This document shows, in pieces, positions 1 to 11,841 of a DNA stretch of 64,000 bases; positions within the stretch are counted from its first letter, which is position 1; every line of letters begins with the position of its first letter. The DNA lies in the NCBI GenBank assembly GCA_029706075.1, contig JAINUG010000073.1:1812501-1876500 (forward strand), written 5' to 3'. The notes beneath the pieces are model-generated. The model searched no databases. It was not told the origin of the DNA and saw only the letters and a program-made list of their open reading frames with translations. This DNA is from Aldrovandia affinis (Eukaryota > Chordata > Actinopteri > Notacanthiformes > Halosauridae). A program made the position numbers and the translations under genes.

Positions 1-1169
1 ATGGTGTCTCTCAATCAGGGGATCGCTTCGCCGGGCGGAAATAGGTTAGCCCTTTCTGAGGATTATGAATGACCCAATGCTCCGATGGTCACGGTTTAAA
101 TCAAGTGTGTGTCCCGGCTGTCGTCCCAGCAGGCCTCCTGACAACGAAAATAAAAACATGTGAATGGATTAAACTGCATGACATCCAAACAAATAATCGG
201 GGTCAATGCGAGTCAAATTTCATCCACACGCCATAGTTCTTTGTGGTTTTTTGTTTAGTTTTTTTCCCCGCTTGGTGAGATCTAAGAACCTTGCAGGCAA
301 CTTGTTCACACGACCTTGTGCAAGCACAAACTCAAGGTGATGTGGAGGGAAACTGTCATTAAAAGTTTAAAATAAGCTCTGTTGTCGCTATCCTTGGCAG
401 CGCCTCTTTCGATTCTGAGAACGTTTAAATTTACAGGCGACACGAAGCTCAGAAAGACGGTTCTGTAATTGGCAGACAAGGCCCGCTTTGGGCCCATCTG
501 TTTTGGGTTCTTACAAAGCTCTTGTGCATTTAGGATTCTTCATGGTATGGCAGTCGAAGTGCCAATCTGGTGGGTGGCGGCTGAAGCAGGACTCACGCAG
601 CAATAATCCTCCACAAAGGATATGCCAATCCTTTCTCATCCGTCTCATTTTCCCGTTCCGTAGATGCTTAAAATGTTCTCCTTCCCTCAAACAGCGTGCA
701 AAGTCATGGAGCAAACGAATATATGTATACTGTCACATTCATACTGGTATATTATTTAATGCTGGGAGTGCCATGAGGTTTTTCAGGCATTTGGTTGTTT
801 TAAAGTTAAAATAACTTTGCTGCTGGGAATGTCACATCACCTCCCCCAGTCCCTGAATTTTCCTAAATATATTTTTCAACACACTGTTTGAATTTAAATA
901 TATCAAAAGGAGCAACTGTTGTAATTCAATACTACTCGCTACTTGTTGCCTTGATGTCTTTTTGGGCGTTGGTGCCTCTCTAATGCAAATAGGGCACTCT
1001 ATCCTCCAAACATATGATAAGGGAACATTGAAACTCACGTGTCCTACTTATTGTGTTATGCATTACAGAAGCATTAGTCTAATGAGTGAGAATGGGGGGG
1101 GGTCGGTGGGAAGACAATTAAATATAATAATGTAATTATCCATTATTTTTGAACTTTTTTTTTTTTTTT
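1..1169. other. Unique intergenic DNA, no gene seen
   Basis: I see no conserved protein match, RNA gene or clear repeat here. The short open frames are not supported by any recognisable domain. There is a poly-T run just before the SINE that follows. Confidence 0.6.
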
Positions 1170-1504
1170 AGGCATTTACCTTTTCCAGAGCGACTTACAC
1201 AATTTACATTTCTTTACATACAATCCATTTATACAGCTGGATATTTTACTGAAGCAATTCAGTTTTAGCTTAGCAAGGCATTTACCTTTTCCAGAGCGAC
1301 TTACACAATTTACATTTCTTTACATACAATCCATTTATACAGCTGGATATTTTACTGAAGCAATTCAGTTTTAGCTTAGCAAAGCAAACAAGTTTTAGTT
1401 TTGTACCCTTGCTTTAGGGTACAATGGCAGTGTCCTGACCTGGGAATCGAACCAGCAACCTCTGAGTTACAAGCCCAGTTCTCTAACCATTACACTACAC
1501 TGCC
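1170..1504 (-). mobile_element. tRNA-derived SINE (family B) with internal tandem duplication
   Basis: Read on the minus strand this is a tRNA-like head (B box near 'ggttcgattcccaggt', A box near 'tgtaatggttagagaac'), a body with 'tgtataaatggattgtatg', and a tail ending in 'gtaagtcgctctgg'. The body and tail part is present twice in a row: 1171-1276 and 1277-1382 are two apparently identical 106-bp units. Both units lack the same bases after 'ggcattta' compared with other copies in the window, so the loss came before the duplication. The family resembles vertebrate V-SINE/DANA/HAmo-type elements that carry an L2-like tail; the exact family name is not certain. Confidence 0.8.
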
Positions 1505-3130
1505 ACCATTATCAATGTGAATCAAACTGGGTGTGCCAATATTGTCTAATAATAATTACAAACAGATGGTACCAAAAGCATCACAAAGGTTTCTTTTTGT
1601 GCTGACTGCAAATAGGGAAGGGAGGAGAGCAGCGATGAGCCCATGCAACAAATAACCATATATGTGCATTTTCATGTGCATTTTTATTTTCAGATAATAA
1701 TTTCTTTTTATTAGAGTATATAAACCACTTCATGAGTTTGAAAGTTGAAAAAATACATGAAATATTCCCATTGTTCTTCAAAAAAAAAAGGTTTATTTTA
1801 TATACGAAATGTGGAAGAACCATATACTTCCAGTTATAGTTAAGAGTAAGAGTATATTTCACTTTGTGTATGGTGATACAAATTACCATCAGATTTTCAC
1901 TCTATCCCTATGATATTATGTTTTATGTAGTTTAAATAACACAAAACGTGCCCCTCTGTATGTGGATTAGCTTACATTTAAGATATATAACGTGGAGCTG
2001 CTGTTTGTACTCCTATTATTCCCCCATCGTCTCTGGCACAGCTATTGGCACACATTCTCCCCTTTAAAAAGCAGCAAGCATACAACAGCATGCAGTTTCT
2101 AAACACCAGGAGTCAGATTTCATGTGCCCAGAACAGTCATGCAAACTAATTCCCAGGAATTGTCATCTGGATTCTGATCTGATCTGTACAAGTTAGACGA
2201 GGCCTTTTACCATTTTTATGAGTTACAACGTATTACTGTTAGTTCACTTTGCTGCGTTTTCAACAACGCATGAAGTTCTTGAAATGCTTTTACAACCCCA
2301 GGCAGTTACTCATAGTGAAGATATATTTTAGCGGTTTTTTTCCGCTGGGATAATGGGCTACAGATTGTATTCGTGTCATCTTCTGCTGCCACTTGTTCAC
2401 TTTTTGCTGGCATCTGCTCCGTTCCGACGCCCTGTGACTGTCACAGCCGTTATTCACCAAACAATTTGAGGCGACATCTTCGCGAAAGTCTCGAAAGCAT
2501 GCAGCGTCATCCGTTTGCGTTCCCTCAGATCTCAGAATAGCAGTGCGTCACCTTCTTCAACCGCACACGGCGGCACGAGCGCTCGATGTCACCCTCACGT
2601 GAGGGTTATTTTGGCGATGTGATGCAGTTGCCGCGATTGCTTTTTTAATAAGACGGAAAAAGACGTGATTATGGACAGTAATGAAATCCAGAAATCCAGA
2701 GAGTGTAAACATCACTGATGTTACGAGGAGAAGACTGTAAATGATTTCTCTTTATAAATTCCTCTAAACAAGGACAACATTTTTACTTGCAATACATTGT
2801 GCTGCTCTAGCCAAATCTCAGTCAGTGTGTTGATTGAAATCTGTTGACTATAACATTGGCTGATGTAATATATTTGTTACTCTGTTTCTCTTTGGTGTAT
2901 TTTAAAGCCTAAGATTGAGAGGAAAGCTTTATCATTTATGAAAGGATCAGCCTAAATTGTCTTTAAAAATGCACATTGTTGGCTAGGAATGCTAACTGCC
3001 AAATGCTTATATTTAAGAAACATTTTCAATCTATGGCTGGTGATTGAGTTATTGCCAGTTGTCTAATTGGAGGATCCTGTCTCTGTCTCTCTTCAATTTA
3101 CAAATCGACTCATAGATGATCTAAATCAAC
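1505..3130. other. Unique AT-rich DNA with a CpG-richer core
   Basis: No gene or repeat family is recognised. About 2340-2650 is richer in GC and CpG than its surroundings, which may mark a regulatory element, but no coding potential is visible. Confidence 0.5.
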
Positions 3131-3365
3131 CATTTCATTCAACTGACTGTGATTGTGTTTAATTGTGATTGTGTTTAATTGTGTGTGGGTGTGACTGACC
3201 CAACTTGTAATGGCTTAAATGAGTTCACCTGAGGCAATTTGGGCTATTTAAGCACAGGTGTGTAGTTGTTGTGGGAGTCCATTGTGGCTCTTGGCAATAT
3301 GTGAATGTGTATTACTGGTTCAGGAGCTGGTTTAAAGAAATAGTTAGTTTTTAGTAAAAAATAAA
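3131..3365. other. Possible LTR-like fossil or unknown repeat
   Basis: The stretch holds a short tandem (two copies of 'gtgattgtgtttaatt', about 3149-3180), then 'ctatttaagcacaggtg', then 'aaataaataaagaac' near 3360. This order of TATA-like box followed by a polyadenylation-like signal is common in LTRs, but no matching ends or target duplication were found. It may be only an unclassified repeat. Confidence 0.2.
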
Positions 3366-4295
3366 TAAAGAACTTCCTCTGGTTTTTCTTCATGGGTGGT
3401 GCATCAGCTAGCATTGTCACAATTGATGTATTCCTTGGTTTTCATGACCCAAATCATTACTAAATCTGTTGATATAGTTGGGTCCATACAAGTGTCACGC
3501 GCACATGCATGTGTGTACACACACACACACACTGTTTATCTGTGGGCAGTTGTGACCTCTTACACCACAGTGATGCCCACAAATGCATTGCTTTGAGGGG
3601 GACACAAAAAACAGTTTTTTTTAACTGAACTCATTTTAAATTTGCTTCCAGATTTGTATGAAGTAAACTGGGGTAGAATCTCAAAGGGATTGTGTGAAAT
3701 TTCCTGAGAATTATCTGAAATAAACAACTGGATTTGGAACTGTAATTGTAAGTCCCAGCTGGTTTTCTGTAGATGAGACCGGCCTGTAAAGTCACAGGTC
3801 TGTCTTTTTAAACATGAGTAACTTAAGACAAGAGTAACTTAAGACTCTGAAATTGCGTTGGAGAAATGAATAAATAAAACGGTGTGTTTTACTGCCTGTG
3901 TGCTTTTATTCTAATGGAGCGCAATCATCATGTTTTCTTTGTATGATTCTTCTGCGTATGAAATGTCCCACTGGGACCATAATGACACTGCATGTGACTG
4001 TGTTAACTGAATTAACTAAACAAAGAGTGAATACGTGCCTCTCGACAAATAAAAAATAAATAAATGTTCTTGTTTCATTTGTTTGATTAATTCAGTCTGC
4101 TTCTAGAGGCTTTCTTCAGTAAAATGGTTCGGCAGCTTTTTCGACAGGTGATCTTGGTGGTGTTAACACTTTTCAGAGAACAGAGAGGGGTGTGCATGAG
4201 TAATGTCATAGGTAAAGGCTCAACGATGACTCATGTAAACGTATCGTAACCGCTTAATTCTTTGTTCTTACCGTTAAGTTTTATCTTATATATAT
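3366..4295. other. Intergenic DNA, nothing recognised
   Basis: Mostly AT-rich unique sequence. A short (AC)n tract lies at about 3520-3531. Confidence 0.5.
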
Positions 4296-4650
4296 ATATC
4301 TCTTTTTCTTTTTTTTCTTTTTTTTTCTGATTTTATCCCATTTTCTGCCAATTTAGCAGCCAATGACACCCTCTCTTTTCATGTCAATCCCCCCCTCGTA
4401 TTATGAGTTCACTGCCGTAGCCCTGTGACCAGCAGTGACAAAGGCAAAGTATCGTCTCCTCCGAGCCAGCACTCACCAGGCTGTCGACCGTAACTCCGGT
4501 ACTCCAGAGCCACTCCCATACGCAGCAAACTTCCTGTGAGCTTCTCTCCCCCCTCCCTGGCTCTCCCGACTCTGGCGCGACCTGTGGAATCGAACCCCGA
4601 TCGCAGTGGTCACCGTCGAACGTTGTAACCGCTAGACTACCCAGAAGGCC
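4296..4650 (-). mobile_element. Long tRNA-derived SINE (family C, subfamily 1), near full length
   Basis: On the minus strand the element starts 'ggccttctgggtagtcta' with an A-box-like 'ggtagtctagcggttaca', has a B box 'ggttcgattcc', a GC-rich body and an A/T-rich tail (poly-T at 4299-4326 on the plus strand). The flanks 4282-4295 'tatcttatatatat' and 4651-4664 'tatcttttatatat' differ at one base and are the probable target-site duplication. Sister copies lie at 9744, 12030, 36718 and 56500. Confidence 0.75.
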
Positions 4651-5582
4651 TATCTTTTATATATTTGTATTTATTTATTTATGTATGTATTTTATTTTAT
4701 TTATTTATGTTTGCAATTCCATTTACAATGTTGCCCTCTTTTCTACAAATGTGTTTTACCTCTGTAAAACACTGTACGTGCTTGAAAAGTGTTTTACAAA
4801 TAAATATGACATTATTACGGAGGCATGGCACCCTGCCCCCGGTGGTCAGGGGCGTGCTCTCCCCCCCCGCACACTGAGACGTGCCTCGCTCCTTCCCCCA
4901 GCACGTGGGGGAGATGGATGCTTCCAGGTTGTAGGTTGGCGCTTGCAGCGTTTACTCCCTGGCTGCTGCTGGATTGTCCTCTGGCACGCTGCCTCTCGGG
5001 GCTGGCGACGCCAGCGCTGCTCCGTGTCAGGTGGAACAGGCCCGGCAGGGGTTTCCTGTTGACTGAGCTGGCGATGGGGGCTGATTTGATTAGGCTTTAT
5101 GGGGCTGTGATGTATTGCCCCTGCGACAGTGGCGCGCGGTACGAGCGCGGCTTGGGGACCGGGTTCCCTTAGCGGGTAGCGTAAAGGGATCTTACAGCCT
5201 CCCAGCAGGAGCACGCCTGCTCCTCGTGCTGACAGACACAGGATAAACCGTTTGTCTTTCTGTTCCCCTCGGTGGGAATGGAGGAGGGCGTTCAATTAGT
5301 TAGGCCCAACTGGGGGCCTGCATGGGGAAGATGTAATTAGGGCAGCCATGTTTAGTCTATCTCCCCGGAGCCACAGAGGCCAAACATTCTGCACGGTCTA
5401 TGCACACATTAGCTGGCGACCCAGAAAGGATCTGCAATATTTATCAGGTTTCTTACCTCTTAGAGCATCTGCCCTGTTTAGCACGGCTAACCATGTTGAG
5501 TCTCTACTCAAATGGCACTACTGGGAATTGGCTTATAGATTTGTGTAATTCGCATGTTGATTGCCAGTTTTATTCCACAATT

Positions 5583-5588
<6 letters not shown>
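4651..5588. other. GC-rich unique segment, no gene supported
   Basis: About 4820-5340 is clearly GC-richer and CpG-richer than the flanks and is open in several frames on both strands. That is expected where stop codons are rare. No domain is recognisable. It could be a CpG-island-like or conserved non-coding element. Confidence 0.45.

Positions 5589-5613
<25 letters not shown>
5589..5613. repeat. (GT)n microsatellite
   Basis: Uninterrupted GT dinucleotide run of about 25 bp. Confidence 0.95.
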
Positions 5614-6617
5614 ATGCAATGTGTGCAGTATAAATCTCGACAGGCTGTGTTGTTCTAAGAATTGATATCTCATCTGGGGGGGTAATGGGAGTCATGTAAT
5701 GGGAGCCAGGGACACACATTTCATAACACTACTAATAATGACTATAATGAATACCTTGTTTAATTCTAATTTAAGTATTAAATAAAAAACTGCCTACTGC
5801 TAACGTGTGCATGCACCACATTAGACTATATGTAAAATAAAAATAGAAATGTAATTAATGGCTAGTGAACAATGAGAACTAGATCGCTTTATCTAGCTAC
5901 AGATTGTAATATTACTGAAGCGCTGTCGGACGGATGCAGTTTATTACTTGAACGTGTTAAAATGACCCTCTCTTGACAATATAAGGTTCCTGTCCACATC
6001 ATGTAATTAAACATTTTGTAGTCAGTCCTGGAACCTACAACACAAATCAAAAGAGAAAAGAAAAGTTGAGAGAGCTGTGGGAGAGAGAATTCACAACGTT
6101 GTAAATAAGTCTGGACTCTTGGCGGACTCTAGTTTTTCACCTCATTGTCTGCTCACAGTATGCACCTCTTACACCAACAAAAAAAATGCATCTTTCCAGC
6201 TCTGCCTTCCACACAATTTAACTTTGCTGATGAAAATGTACTTAATAACAGAATTTCGAGTCCTGGCTGTGGGGCCGCGAGTTCCAGAGAGATGGTTACA
6301 TTAATCTCGGTTTATGTTCAGCAGCTGGCACATTTTTTATGCATTGATATGGAAATTATTTTTGAAGCAGCGAGGCTCGTTTTTTCACGAGCCACGTGAT
6401 AATAAGGTACACCTGTTCAACCATTCAACCTTCTCAGGCAAATCCATTATTTATCCAAGCTGTGGAATAAATAGGGACTTGCTCGGTGTATTGATCGAAA
6501 GACATACAGTACATACATAGGCAAACAACAAAGCATTCAGTGTACACTGAGAAATAAACATAGAGAGGTGTCCTTGTGGAATAGCATTCTTAGCGGTGAA
6601 TCAAAACAACATCCAAG
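5614..6617. other. Intergenic DNA, nothing recognised
   Basis: Unique AT-rich sequence with no supported gene. Confidence 0.5.
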
Positions 6618-6778
6618 CATAGTGTAATGGTGAACTGGACTGTAAAATAAACACTGCTGTTGTACCCTTGAGCAAGGTACTGAACCTGTGTCAGTAAAAA
6701 TAAAAAGCTGTATAAATGGATTGTATGTAAAGAAATGAAACTGTGTAGCATTCTTAAATGCCTAAAAATGTAAATGGT
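6618..6778 (+). mobile_element. Diverged SINE (family B)
   Basis: The remnant head 'agtgtaatggtgaactgg' is followed by 'tgttgtacccttgagcaagg', 'ctgtataaatggattgtatg' and an eroded tail 'cttaaatgcctaaaaatgta'. Most of the tRNA-like head, including the B box, is gone. This is an older copy than those near 40, 51 and 56 kb. Confidence 0.75.
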
Positions 6779-7179
6779 GAAGGTCCCCAGCCACCTCCCA
6801 CAATGTCAACATCCAGACTCATTTTATTGAGGGGCTGGGAGTGATTTGTGCTAGACAAAGACTATATCTGATGGATACTTACATTCAGGAATGTGAGTTT
6901 AAGATTTGCCATCTTACAATGGCTTTCACATGAATGGGACAAACAATTAACAATAAAACAATTTTAAAACCCACTAACTCCCTGCTATGCTATGAGTAAG
7001 ATTGGTTTGCTGCAATTCTTGAAGATTTCTACCCTTCGCTCTCATTGTGTCCAGACTTGCCACAAAATGGCTTGTTGGCACACAGTATGGATATGCTATT
7101 TAAAAGGCATCACTGCCAACATTGTATTGTTGCTGGTCAGCTGTGTTAGGCAGGGAGTTGACAGTTGGACAAAGAGCCG
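6779..7179. other. Intergenic DNA, nothing recognised
   Basis: No gene or clear repeat is seen. Confidence 0.5.
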
Positions 7180-7352
7180 TCTAGTGATGGCCTGAACGTA
7201 ATGTGTGCAATAAGGGTTGCTGTACTATGGCTGACCCTGCGCTCTGACCTCTCTGATGGAAAACATATGTACAGTGGTCTACATGTGTATGTATCTAGAA
7301 GAGATATGCGGAAAGACAAATTCCAATTACCTTGTGTAACATGGCAATAAAG
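7180..7352 (-). repeat. Interspersed repeat, minus-strand copy (family E)
   Basis: Its reverse complement contains 'ccatcagagaggtcagagcg' and 'caaggtaattggaatttgtc'. The same order of segments occurs on the plus strand at 10972-11186. The class is unknown to me; it is a moderately diverged fish interspersed repeat. A Tc1 element begins 6 bp after its end. Confidence 0.6.
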
Positions 7353-7358
7353 TATATA

Positions 7359-8356
7359 CAGTGAGAACCATAATTCATTGGACAGTGACACATTTTTTGT
7401 TATTTTGGTTCTGTATTCTAGCACTGAGTTTGAAAGGATGCAATGACACTGAGGTAGACTTCAGAATTCATTGTTCTAATTCTGTCTGCAGTCACATCAT
7501 GGATGAAGACAAGTCAGCCTGTTCCACTGGCGGCCATACAGGCCCAAGCCATAACACCCCCTCCACCATGTTTCACAGATGAGGTGGTATGTTTTGGATC
7601 ATGGGCATTTCCTTTTTTTCTCCACACTTTCCTCTTTCCATCACTCTGGTACATGTTCATCTTTGTCTCATCTGTCCACAAGACTTTGCTCCAGAACTCT
7701 TGGGGCTCTTTTAGGTGCTTTTTAGCAAACTGTAATCTCGCCTTTCTGTTCTTCAGGCTTATCAGTGGTTTGCATCTTGTAGTGTACCCTCTGTAGTCCT
7801 GCTGGTGTAGTCTTCTACGTATGGTAGACTTTGACACATCTACACCTGCATCCAGGAGAGTGTTTTTGATCTGTTGGGCCGTTGTCAGGGGGGTTTTCTT
7901 CAGCATAGAGAGTATTCTCCGGTCATCCACTACAGTGGTCTTCCTCGGTCTACCAGGTCCTTTGGTTGTTTTTTTCTTGTTAATGATGAACCAAACTGTT
8001 GACTTGGGCATGCCCAGGGTTTTTGCAATGTTCCTGATTTTGATTTTCAATGTATGACAGCCAGCTTAATTAATTGATTTTCAATCTTTGCAAAGTCTAG
8101 AATCCTTAGCTCTCTTCTGACAGCCAGAATACATCTTAATTTGTGAAGCCAATTCAACAAATACTTGTAGTACCTTAAAATGGGGGGACCCTGTACAAAA
8201 GGTGCTGTCATTTCTAAACAGTTCATCTGACAGGGATGAGAATACCTTCAAATTAAAGCTGACAGTCTGCACGTCAACCTCATTGTCAGAGTCTAGAGTA
8301 CAGAACAAAAAATAACAAAAAATGTGTCACTGTCCAATGAATTATGGTGCTCACTG
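7359..8356 (-). mobile_element. Tc1/mariner DNA transposon, internally deleted
   Basis: The element has 48-bp terminal inverted repeats, 7359-7406 and 8309-8356, that differ at one position (gagaacc versus gagcacc). Both ends are flanked by TA, the Tc1/mariner target. It is about 1.0 kb against about 1.6 kb for a full Tc1. The missing part includes the C-terminal half of the transposase gene. The near-identical ends suggest a fairly recent insertion or recent mobilisation in trans. The transposase remnant lies on the minus strand, with about 250 bp of 5' leader (8060-8308) between it and the right end. Confidence 0.92.
7514..8050 (-). pseudogene. Tc1 transposase, N-terminal half
   Basis: A 178-residue frame of a cut-and-paste DDE transposase. 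Residues 1-23 form a helix-turn-helix with 'IAKTLGMPKSTVW', residues 33-39 are the GRPRKTT AT-hook-like linker, and residues 125-128 (WTDE) carry the first catalytic aspartate (D127). Residues 161-173 are the HGGGGVMAWACMA block. The frame ends at a TGA where relatives continue with a Ser codon. After it the matching sequence runs on in frame for about 25 codons (LVFIHDVTADRI...) before an internal deletion removes the second D and the E. The very N terminus also appears lost. It cannot encode an active transposase, since two of three catalytic residues are absent. Confidence 0.92.
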
Positions 8357-9743
8357 TATATTTAAAAAAATAGACTGTAGGACATTGCAATGTACAACTT
8401 GGGTCAGTACCTGGTTGCGATACAGTACCCTCAAAAATGATTCACACCCTTGATAAAAATGAGAAAAGGTAGTATAAAATTAAATAAACAATAGAAGTAA
8501 TGAGCTATATTGTATGCAAAAGAAATTGGAAAATGATATGAATTTATTCTAATACAAGTGAAAGTGAAAGTCATATTTTTTCTAAAAATGTCAACGCTGA
8601 ACTTCTTTCCTTTGAAATAAATTCCAACAAAAATAAATCTGCGTGAACATGTTACTTTTTAAAGTACAGTTTTGGGGGAACTGTATTGTGGCTTTCCATT
8701 GCTTCCGGTTGCACTGGGGAATAAAAATGAGGTAACACCAGGGGTGGAAACGGGGGACACGGGAGTGTCGGGAGTGAGTTTGGAGACGGGATGAGCTTTC
8801 TGCTTCAATGCAAAGAAATGTTGCCCAAGTAACTTCACAATGCATCTGGTCAGTGGTCTGGTCTCTCTCAGCTCAAACAGTTTCCACTCTGTCTCTGGAA
8901 AGCGGCCATTTTCCTGTAATCAAACCCTCCCCCTCCCTGTGCTTCTGAATCTGGCGTTTATATTAACTTGCCAATAAAGTTCCAGCTTAGGAAAAAAACA
9001 AAATAAAGTCTTAGCTGCAACAAATTTTCCCACCCATCTCATTTTGTGAGACAATTTGCAGCCATGCACCTAGGTGGTTATCTGGTGTCCAATAATGCTG
9101 GTATGTTATTAAAAGATTCATGAGATATACAACAACATAGCTTGCGTATCTAGCAACTTTTCCATGTAGCAGGTACAAATTTTGCCATCTTTGGAAAGGT
9201 GGGGAAGGCCACAAACAAATATCAAGAACAATGTTAAAAGGTGTTTTTAATGAAATGTCAATCCATGTTACTGCATGTGATAACATGGCATAACTTAATC
9301 AGAACGTATGCAGTTCCATTTTAAGTGTGGTTAAAAATAAAATGCATCAATGAATGTTAGTTCACCAACATCACTCTCATTTTTACAAAAAATGAATGTA
9401 ATAAAAATAAAATACTTTAGGTCAATCATCTCATTCAGTATGGGATATTATAAAGCTTTGAACTTCTGTATTCAAAAGGTCTCGTGCTCCAACAGGCGTT
9501 TTAATCTATCTCCTCCTTGAATGGAGTTTTTGGTTCAACTCAATGGCTTGGACTTTTAAAGTAGCAGGATTACTGTGGTGTACATCTTTGTAGCGTTTAG
9601 CTATCGGGTGATCCTAAGAATGCGCATTACATACATGTTCAGCAAAGCGTTCTTTAGTATTTTCATTCTCCCGATGTAGAAACATCTGCATGGACACAAT
9701 ATAACTTGAGTTACATTTAATATATATATTTGTACAGTATGTG
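8357..9743. other. Intergenic DNA with a possible mariner end fragment
   Basis: Sequence at about 8425-8465 ('taccctcaaaaatgattcac') resembles the outer end of a Tc1/mariner element, but no partner end was found. The rest is unique AT-rich DNA with no supported gene. Confidence 0.4.
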
Positions 9744-10044
9744 TTTTTTATTTTAATTTTGTTTCTGATTTTATCTGATTTTCTGCCAATTTAGTAGCAA
9801 ATTACACCCTCTATTTTTCATGTCAATCCCCCCCTCGTATTGTGAGTTCGCTGCCGCAGCCCTGTGACCAGCAGTGACAAAGGCGAAGCATCGTCTCCTC
9901 CGAGACGGCACTCACCAGGCTGTCGACTGTAACTCCGGTACGACAGAGCCACTCCTAAACGCAGCAAACTTCCTGTCGGCTTCCCTCCTCCCTCCCTGGG
10001 GCGAACAGCCAACTGCCGCCCCCTAGTGGCACTCGGACAAAAGT
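9744..10044 (-). mobile_element. Long tRNA-derived SINE (family C1), 5'-truncated
   Basis: Shares 'ctgattttatctgattttct', 'tgtcgactgtaactccggta' and 'gccgccccctagtggcactc' with other family C copies. The tRNA-like head on the minus-strand 5' side is missing beyond about 10044. Confidence 0.8.
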
Positions 10045-10971
10045 TCTTATTTTGAATGATGTTATCACATAATTGCATGAACCGCATTTAACAGTGCCAG
10101 TAGCATTTGCCCTCAGTCAATTTGTAATTCTTGGAATTGGGGAGGAAACTGTGTGCTAATTTCTCTTTTAGAGTTGGAGCTCTTTTGAACACAGTCATAG
10201 GTGGATCCAGAAAGCCTGGTTTCAAAATCAGGTCACTATTGACTACATTCCAATTGGATTTAATATTTTTCACGCGTTGTGCTTGGCGATTATAGCGTGT
10301 AACACTATATGGTTTGGATGTGCTAGAAGGGATTTGTTCTTTTCTGTAACAAATCCAAATGTTTTAGAATGCTGCGCTCTGATAGGCTGTGTCAATTGGA
10401 TTGGGGGAGTATCCCCCATTGGCAGAACCTAGCTTTCATTTCTGTAGACTGGTTTTCAAATTCACTGTCTACAGATGCTTCTTAGACTTTGACACTGGCC
10501 ATAAGGAATGTTCTTTTTCAGCCACTGAGGGTGAAAACTGTCAGTGTGCAGAAGGGTATTTCAATCTGTACTCTATACTCTATATAACCTATATATTGAT
10601 GGGTGTAGGAATCTATCAATCCATCCATTAGTGATGGCCAAATCCAAAAGAATTTACATTATGTAAAGAATATTCCATATCAAGTTTTCATGTTGCTGTA
10701 AGTAGTGCTAGTTTATGAAACTTCAGAAGTTCCGACTCTGAACCTAACCAAACCACTGGGATATGATTAATATGACGACCCCACCACTGAATCTTGTCAA
10801 ATAAAATCATAGATTTTAAAGATATAAAGTGTCCAACTAAAAAGTCTGTTTTCCTTTAAAGATTATCCTCCTCGGTCCAGGTAATTAGATCCGGTCTGTC
10901 TCCATGGGGACTCCTAATGGGCCGGACTGGTTCAGGGAGTGAGGCTGTGATGTCCTCAGGCCAGATAGGAA
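10045..10971. other. Intergenic DNA, nothing recognised
   Basis: No gene or clear repeat family is seen. Confidence 0.5.
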
Positions 10972-11186
10972 TAGGAATATACTTTATTAGCCATGTTACA
11001 CAAGGTCATTGGAATTTGTCTTTTCGCATATCTCTCCTAGATATATATGTATCCACATATATATGTTTATACACACACATACACACATGTATATATGTAC
11101 ATACATACCACTACACCCACTATACATATGTATTCCATCAGAGAGGTTCAAGCGTAGGGTCAACCACAGTATGGAGCAGTTTGAAC
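10972..11186 (+). repeat. Interspersed repeat family E, 5' segment
   Basis: Plus-strand counterpart of the repeat at 7180-7352: 'tttattagccatgttacaca', 'tgtcttttcgcatatctctc', an AT/CA-rich middle, then 'catcagagaggttcaagcg'. It is interrupted by a LINE-type 3' end (11187-11330) and resumes after it. Confidence 0.6.
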
Positions 11187-11330
11187 CATCAGTTTTTCCT
11201 TGCCACTGTTGCCTTTAGGCTTGCTTTTGGGGGGGTCTAGGCCTGGGTTCCCCCTCTGTTAAGCGTTTTGTGACAATTCTATTGTGAAAAGCGCTATACA
11301 AATAAATTTGATTTGATTTGATTTGATTTA
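11187..11330 (+). mobile_element. LINE-type 3' end with (TTTGA)n tail
   Basis: Contains 'ttgcctttaggcttgctttt', 'cctgggttccccctctgtta', 'gcgttttgtgacaattctat' and 'gcgctatacaaataaatttg' followed by four TTTGA units. The same sequence occurs on the minus strand at 14093 and 31789. At 31789 it lies downstream of an L2/CR1-type LINE reading frame, which suggests that these are truncated LINE 3' ends. Confidence 0.65.
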
Positions 11331-11498
11331 GGGGTTCAGTGCCTTGCTCAAGGGTACTTCGGCAGTGCCCCAGGAAGTGAACTAGCCTCCCTCTGGTTTC
11401 CAGTTCACTGTTTTTTTTCATTGGCCTTCCTGGGATTCAAACCACCAACCCTCTGCTTGCCAGCCCATGCCCGCTAACCACTGAGCTACTGGTGCCTC
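11331..11498 (+). repeat. Interspersed repeat family E, 3' segment
   Basis: Continues the repeat interrupted at 11187: 'gccttgctcaagggtacttc', 'ggcagtgcccc', and a tRNA-B-box-like 'gggattcaaaccaccaaccc' before 'ccactgagctactggtg'. The split by the TTTGA element marks a nested insertion. Confidence 0.5.
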
Positions 11499-11639
11499 CA
11501 TGTGTCCCAGCCGGTGCTGGAGATGAGGGAGGAGCGAGATGAGGAGGGCGAGATGCTGTTTCGCCGAGTAGCTCGTTTAAGGCACATTTCCCCAAGGCTG
11601 CGCTTGTCTCATCAGAATCAAACGTTTCTTTATTGCCGT

Positions 11640-11841
11640 TCAAACGTGCAGCTCGAAGTCTTCTCTTTACAGTTGAAACTGAGACTTCCGTACTTCGACC
11701 AGTGTTAAGCTGTGCTTGAAGCTGTTGTCCAGTGAGCCGCCTATCATGCAAGCTGTTGACTCTCAGAAACTTGTCTTCTGATTTTGTTGTGGCTTTGGGT
11801 CTGCCAGACCTCTTCCTGTCAGAGTTTCCTCCAGTTTCCAA
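11640..11841 (-). pseudogene. Tc1 transposase DNA-binding domain fragment
   Basis: The first roughly 67 residues of the minus-strand frame beginning at 11841 match the Tc1 DNA-binding region: a GRPKATT linker followed by a second helix-turn-helix with 'RRLTGQQLQAQLN' and 'VSVSTVKRRLRAA'. This family differs from the copy at 7.5 kb. Sequence after residue 67 loses clear similarity. No catalytic residues remain. Confidence 0.85.

Noticed and set aside
4846-5295. 149-codon minus-strand frame in a GC-rich segment
   Set aside because: GC-rich DNA lacks stops in several frames at once. No domain is recognisable.
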